A DNA stretch of 64,000 nucleotides from Hymenobacter sp. GOD-10R (GTDB taxonomy: Bacteria > Bacteroidota > Bacteroidia > Cytophagales > Hymenobacteraceae), in contig NZ_CP141184.1 of assembly GCF_035609205.1 (NCBI RefSeq), forward strand, positions 3,128,501 through 3,192,500, given 5' to 3'. This document shows, piece after piece, positions 59,967 through 64,000 of this stretch. Position numbers and translations under genes: made by a program. A model generated the notes under the pieces. It was not told the origin of the DNA. It did not search any database and worked only from the letters and a program-made list of their open reading frames with translations. Position 1 is the first letter of the stretch; each line of letters starts with the position of its first letter.

Positions 59967-61835
59967 ATGAAATTCCTTCTATTTCTGCTGCTACTCCTGC
60001 CGCTATGGCTTGCTGCTGAACCCAAGCAGTCGGCCCCCACCACCTTGGCAGCTGCACCAGTCAAGACCCTGCCTACCCTGGTATCGCCCAACAAACGCCT
60101 CTGCGTGCAATTCAGCTACGACCCGGCCGGCGCGCTCACCTACACGTTTAGTGCGCAGTCGAAAGTGCTGCTGCAAAATTCTAAACTCGGCTTACAGCAG
60201 TCCGGCCCTCTTGCTGCCCCCACCGTTTTGCGGCGGACCGTCAATACTGTCTGGAAGCCGGTTTGGGGCAAACGGGCCGTGGTGCTAGACCAGTACAACG
60301 AACTGACGCTCGACCTGAAAACCTATAAGATAATGGTCCGCGCTTACGACCAAGGTATTGCCTTTCGTTACGCCTTCCCCGCTGGCCAGACCGTGACGGA
60401 ACGCACGACGTTTGCTTTTGCCGGTAACTATACCGCGTGGTATTACAACGGCGAAAACCATAACCTAGGGCCCGAAAAGCTAGCGGATTGCAATGGCAAA
60501 CGCTCGCCCGTTATGACCATCCAAGTAGATAGCGTCACCTACCTAGCGCTGCACGAAGCCGATCTAGGCAACGGCGAGCCGCTGCTGCTGCAAGCCAAGC
60601 AGGGCGACGCTCTATTCACCATCGCGTCCCAAGCGACGACGTCCTGGAAGGTCGTAATGTATGGCAATACCCCGGGCGACCTCGTCGACTCGCACCTGCT
60701 CGAATTGTTGAACCCGGCGCCCGCCCGGGGGCAGGACTTTTCCTGGGTCAAGCCGGGGGTGGCGCTCTGGGACTGGCGCATCAACGGCGCGCGCACCGAC
60801 GGCTTTACCTACGACATGTCACTGCCTTCGTGGAAGCGGATGGTGGATTTTGCCGCGGCCAATCAATTTCCTTACCTCGTGCTCGATGCTGATTGGTATG
60901 GCCCCGAGTTTGGCAAAGCATCAGACCCCGTGAAGGGCGGTAAGGTGGCGCAGGTGCACGAGCTCATTGCCTATGGCAAAAGCAAAGGGGTCGGCATCTG
61001 GCTCTACCTCAACGATGTAGGCGGGCGCCACTATGCCCTAGACCAAACCCTGAAGCGCTACCATGACTGGGGCGCGGTTGGCATCAAGTACGGGTTTATG
61101 TCAGGCACGCCCGCCGAGAAAAATCAACGCACGCGCCTGATCACCGAGCTATGCGCACAGAACCGCTTGCTGTGCGATTTTCACGATGGGCCCACGCACC
61201 CTTACGGGCAGCTGCGCACCTTTCCCAACGCCGTAACCCGGGAGTACTGCAAAGCCCAGCTAGACGGCCACCAAGTGGTGGAGCCTAGGACGTTCGTGAC
61301 GTCGGTCTTCGTCAACATGGTGGCGGGCCCGCTGGATATGGGCAACGGTTTTGCCAGCCTCACGCAGGCCGGCCGCGTGGATAATTCCTCGCCTGTGCCT
61401 TCAACCCTGGCTGGCGAGGCCGCACGCACGCTCATCGTATTTTCGGGTGCTACCATCCTCCCCGACATCCCGGAGAATTATCAACAACACCCGGAACTGC
61501 TGCGCTTTATCGCGGCCCAAAAGATGCCGTGGCTCGCCAGCAAAACGGTGCAAGGCCAGATTGGCGAGTACATCGTCATGGCCCGGCAAGCCCAGGATAA
61601 GACCTGGCTAGTAGGCGCAGCCACCAATGAACAAGCCCGGGAGCTAACTATTCCGCTCACGTTTTTAGGACCAGGGCGCTATACAGCCTCTATAGTGCAG
61701 GATGGGCCCCAAGCCGACTATCGCACCCAGCACGAAAGCTATACCACCGAAACCAAGCAAGTCAGCGCCATGGATGTCCTTCGGGTGAAGTTAGCTCCTG
61801 GAGGAGGCGCGTGCGTGTTGCTCAAGCAGGATTAA
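59967..61835 (+). CDS. GH97 alpha-glucosidase/alpha-galactosidase family enzyme
   Basis: 622 residues from ATG at 59967 with a signal peptide (MKFLLFLLLLLPLWLAAEP). The N-terminal beta-super-sandwich (about 30-270) has VSPNKRLCVQFSY and VRAYDQGIAFRY. The TIM barrel (about 280-540) has ALWDWRINGARTDGFTYD and LVLDADWYGPEF, and the C-terminal domain has GATILPDIPENY. At the strand where retaining GH97 enzymes have the nucleophile Asp (KxDF), this protein has K374-Y-G376-F, so it may belong to the inverting SusB-like group, which uses Glu bases elsewhere, or have another mechanism. Substrate is an alpha-glucoside or alpha-galactoside. It is a single gene with no SusC/SusD nearby. Confidence 0.88.
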   Translation: MKFLLFLLLLLPLWLAAEPKQSAPTTLAAAPVKTLPTLVSPNKRLCVQFSYDPAGALTYTFSAQSKVLLQNSKLGLQQSGPLAAPTVLRRTVNTVWKPVWGKRAVVLDQYNELTLDLKTYKIMVRAYDQGIAFRYAFPAGQTVTERTTFAFAGNYTAWYYNGENHNLGPEKLADCNGKRSPVMTIQVDSVTYLALHEADLGNGEPLLLQAKQGDALFTIASQATTSWKVVMYGNTPGDLVDSHLLELLNPAPARGQDFSWVKPGVALWDWRINGARTDGFTYDMSLPSWKRMVDFAAANQFPYLVLDADWYGPEFGKASDPVKGGKVAQVHELIAYGKSKGVGIWLYLNDVGGRHYALDQTLKRYHDWGAVGIKYGFMSGTPAEKNQRTRLITELCAQNRLLCDFHDGPTHPYGQLRTFPNAVTREYCKAQLDGHQVVEPRTFVTSVFVNMVAGPLDMGNGFASLTQAGRVDNSSPVPSTLAGEAARTLIVFSGATILPDIPENYQQHPELLRFIAAQKMPWLASKTVQGQIGEYIVMARQAQDKTWLVGAATNEQARELTIPLTFLGPGRYTASIVQDGPQADYRTQHESYTTETKQVSAMDVLRVKLAPGGGACVLLKQD

Positions 61836-62084
61836 CGAGAGCTGGAGCAACTAAAAAGGGAGCAGTCGCGGTCATCAAGCCTTTGACCGCTGCCGACCGA
61901 AAATTATCTAACAGCTCTTTCCCCGACTGCCCCGCACTTTTTGCTGCTCGTGCTAGGCGCAGGGTAAGGCATTCTGTCGGTTTCTTGCACCATATGGCAT
62001 GATCGCAGATGTGCTTCGGCTCAGCAAATCCCATTGCTTGACTGGTGCATGGTTCAGTTCCCCGCCCGCAGACGCTTGAGACAG

Positions 62085-62363
62085 TTAAAATGGCGCCTGA
62101 AAAGAGGGCCATGTAAAATAGAGAACGGCCCCTTGCAGCAGTGTCAGCAGCAGGGTAACGCTCCAGAAAGTGGCTTTGCGATTTTTATGGTGCAGCAGCC
62201 AAATCGCCGCCCATGCGCCAAGCGCCGCGCCCGGCAGCGTAACAAGGTGGAGCGTTTTTTCGGCAATGCGTCGCTGGTTCTGTTGGGCTTTCCGTTTATC
62301 CCAGGCGAAGAGCAGGAAACACAGCAGATTGAAGAAGAACAGGCAACTCAAGAGTAATTTCAT
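62085..62363 (-). CDS. DUF1294 small membrane protein
   Basis: 92 residues with the DUF1294 pattern: a first helix (LLSCLFFFNLLCFLLFAWDKRKAQ), then RRIAEKTLHLVTLPGAALGAWAAIWLLHHKNRKATFW, then a last helix. FAWDK, RIxE and HKxxKxxF are the conserved points. Function is unknown; an inner-membrane location is expected. ATG start at 62363. Stands alone. Confidence 0.88.
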   Translation of the reverse strand: MKLLLSCLFFFNLLCFLLFAWDKRKAQQNQRRIAEKTLHLVTLPGAALGAWAAIWLLHHKNRKATFWSVTLLLTLLQGAVLYFTWPSFQAPF

Positions 62364-63178
62364 GGTGCGGGAGGTGGGCCTTTCTGCTTAGGCTATTCGG
62401 CGTTTCGGCCTGGGTAGTCGCGGCACTGGTCTGAACCGCTTATGCGGGCTCAAAAAGGGCCGAGGAGGGCGAGATACTAGTGGGTTGGCAGCTGAAGCGT
62501 GCACCAGCAGGGCCGCAAGTTATGGAACTGCGTTCAAGAAAAATGCCGGAAAGACCTAGGATTGTTTTACTGAATAAGAAAGCCTAAAAGCTGCTCTTAC
62601 TTCACGTTGAAACAGATTTTAGACGCCTCTGAAGTGAGGCCGGCTGTTCAGCAAAAGGAGCCATTCGTGAGCGGTTTTCATATCTTAGGGCGTTGGCCGT
62701 GCGCCCCCACACTAATTCGTGAGCTGGTGAACAGCGGCTGGCATGCGACCAAGGTAGGGCCCTTTGCCTTCTTCCACCAGCTGGCTCACAGCTCACAGTG
62801 TCTTCCACAGGCGTGTCGGGACCGGTCGAGGCGATACAGGTAGTACAAGTCGATCAACCGGTGCCCAAGTTTCGCAAGGAACGCTCCGCCACTTTGCGCA
62901 CCTACTCGGCTCGGCCGCTGAAGCTTCAAATTATTTCTCCGCTTCATGTACAACTTGGCGCACTTGAAAACAGGCGGCCGCAAGGGGGGTATGTGGCGGA
63001 GCTAACAAGCGTAAACGCTAGCGTGAAAATGAAATGAATCGGCGAGTAAGATCCTGACCGAACTAGCCCGTGGGACGGAACCAGGCCCTGAATGGATTAG
63101 CTTAGTGCTGACACTTCCGCTGGAGTCCCGCGCCTAGTGGTCCTTAACCTAGGGAATAGCAATAGAAAAGCATCACTG
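62364..63178. other. Long region without a recognisable gene
   Basis: 815 bases between the DUF1294 gene and the esterase. Several frames of 60-80 codons exist on both strands (for example 62607-62843 and 62798-63037, both +), but none shows a known motif or continuous protein-like character. It may be decayed accessory DNA. Confidence 0.5.
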
Positions 63179-64000
63179 CTATTGGAAAAGCTTCGGTACT
63201 AATTCACTCAGGTACAAGCTCCAGTTGGACCAGGTATGCCCCCCTTCCGTTTCTCGGTATTCGTAGTGCAAGCCCACTTCATCATACTTCTTGCGCAGGT
63301 TAACCACGGATGAATACAGAAAATCTTCTTTCCCCGTGCCAATCCAGTACAGTTTAGGCTTGGCCTTCACCAGGGCGTTGAGCTGGTGGTCGTATTCCTC
63401 CTGGTTAAAGATATGTAACCGGTTGTTATCCTGTAACCCCATGCTCATCACGCCGATATAGGCAAACAAGTTGGGGTTCGCGTTGGTAATATGCTGGGTT
63501 TGTAGCCTGCCCATCGAAAAACCGGCAATGGCCCGATTGTTTTTATCAGTATAGACGCGATACCTTTTTTCGATAAACGGCATCACCTCACTCACCAAGC
63601 TTTTTTCAAAGCGTCCGTTGCCCATGTTGTTAACCCCAGCTTGGGGATTGGAGTTGACCGGACCCGCATTGGGGGAGGCTATTTGTCCCGGATAGCCATT
63701 GGTCACGACCACAATCATTTCTTTGGCTTTGCCGGCGGCGATTAGATTATCCAACACCGCCCCGACGGGCCCCCGCGCGATCCAGGCATATTCGTCCCCG
63801 CCCGCGCCGTGCAATAAGTACAAGACGGGATACTTCTTCGTTGTATTTTCCAGATAACTAGGAGGCGTGTAGACCATCATTCTGCGGTTCATGCCCAGCG
63901 TCGGCGAGGGATACCACACGGCGGAAATCGTCCCGTGCGGCACCGCTTTGATCGTATATAAACTGCTTGGACCGCCGATAATAAAGATGCTTTCATAGCG
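63179..64000 (-). CDS. CE1-type esterase (5' end outside window)
   Basis: The frame is open to the window edge, so the N-terminus is missing; an internal GTG at 63943 is not taken as the start. The visible 273 residues begin with a strand-rich stretch (FIIGGPSSLYTIKAVPHGTI), probably the end of a CBM48/Ig-like N-terminal domain, then the esterase: RRMMVYTPPSYLEN, YPVLYLLHGAGGDEYAW, the nucleophile elbow AGFSMGRLQT, a probable Asp in GTGKEDF, and the His in TEGGHTWSNW. This is the feruloyl/acetyl esterase type of CE1 that deacylates plant hemicellulose. The elbow reads GFSMGR where GFSMGG is usual. Confidence 0.87.
   Translation of the reverse strand, partial: RYESIFIIGGPSSLYTIKAVPHGTISAVWYPSPTLGMNRRMMVYTPPSYLENTTKKYPVLYLLHGAGGDEYAWIARGPVGAVLDNLIAAGKAKEMIVVVTNGYPGQIASPNAGPVNSNPQAGVNNMGNGRFEKSLVSEVMPFIEKRYRVYTDKNNRAIAGFSMGRLQTQHITNANPNLFAYIGVMSMGLQDNNRLHIFNQEEYDHQLNALVKAKPKLYWIGTGKEDFLYSSVVNLRKKYDEVGLHYEYRETEGGHTWSNWSLYLSELVPKLFQ

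Noticed and set aside
62602..63037. Several 60-80 codon frames on both strands
   Set aside because: They overlap one another and none has a motif, signal peptide or convincing start context.

Overview
The window looks like a piece of a Hymenobacter-type genome (Bacteroidota, Cytophagales). The evidence is high-GC coding DNA, absence of clear Shine-Dalgarno sites, a SusC/SusD pair, FecR/ECF-sigma signalling, LytS/LytTR regulators and four proteins with C-terminal type IX secretion (T9SS) sorting domains. It is rich in polysaccharide-degrading enzymes. No rRNA, tRNA or CRISPR array was seen.

Bases 1-16301 (+) hold a xyloglucan depolymerisation cluster: a GH31 cut by the window edge, GH74, GH2, GH95, a second GH31, GH39 and a second GH74. 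Together they could cut the glucan backbone (GH74) and remove xylose (GH31), galactose (GH2) and fucose or L-galactose (GH95). No SusC/SusD lies beside them inside the window. Bases 16730-20642 (+) hold a LytS-type histidine kinase, a secreted serine hydrolase and a LytTR response regulator in a row.

Bases 21032-31232 (-) form a five-gene polysaccharide-utilisation operon: SusC with an STN signalling domain, SusD, two heparinase II/III-type lyases and a GH88 unsaturated uronyl hydrolase. This is a pathway for a uronic-acid polysaccharide. Divergent from it are a FecR anti-sigma factor and an ECF sigma factor, in the reverse of the usual order. A CE15 glucuronoyl esterase with a T9SS tail follows at 34100-35869 (-).

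Bases 36 to 47 kb are a regulatory and accessory stretch with much decay: a frameshifted response regulator, a small membrane-protein/AraC operon, a DUF418 protein, an HExxH protease-like TPR protein, a broken beta-barrel-like gene, and a large hybrid sensor kinase whose single reading frame is interrupted by two in-frame stops. Bases 47433-54989 (-) encode a 2518-residue secreted protein with five Ig-like domains, each followed by exactly seven FG-GAP repeats (35 in all). An IS1182-type element (55484-57102), an SBBP-repeat T9SS protein, a GH97, a DUF1294 protein and a partial CE1-type esterase finish the window.

Across the whole window the tetranucleotide CTAG, often as CCTAGG(T), is very frequent. 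One such CTAG creates one of the two stops in the sensor kinase gene. Whether this is biology (cytosine methylation and deamination) or a base-calling artefact at methylated sites is the main open question.
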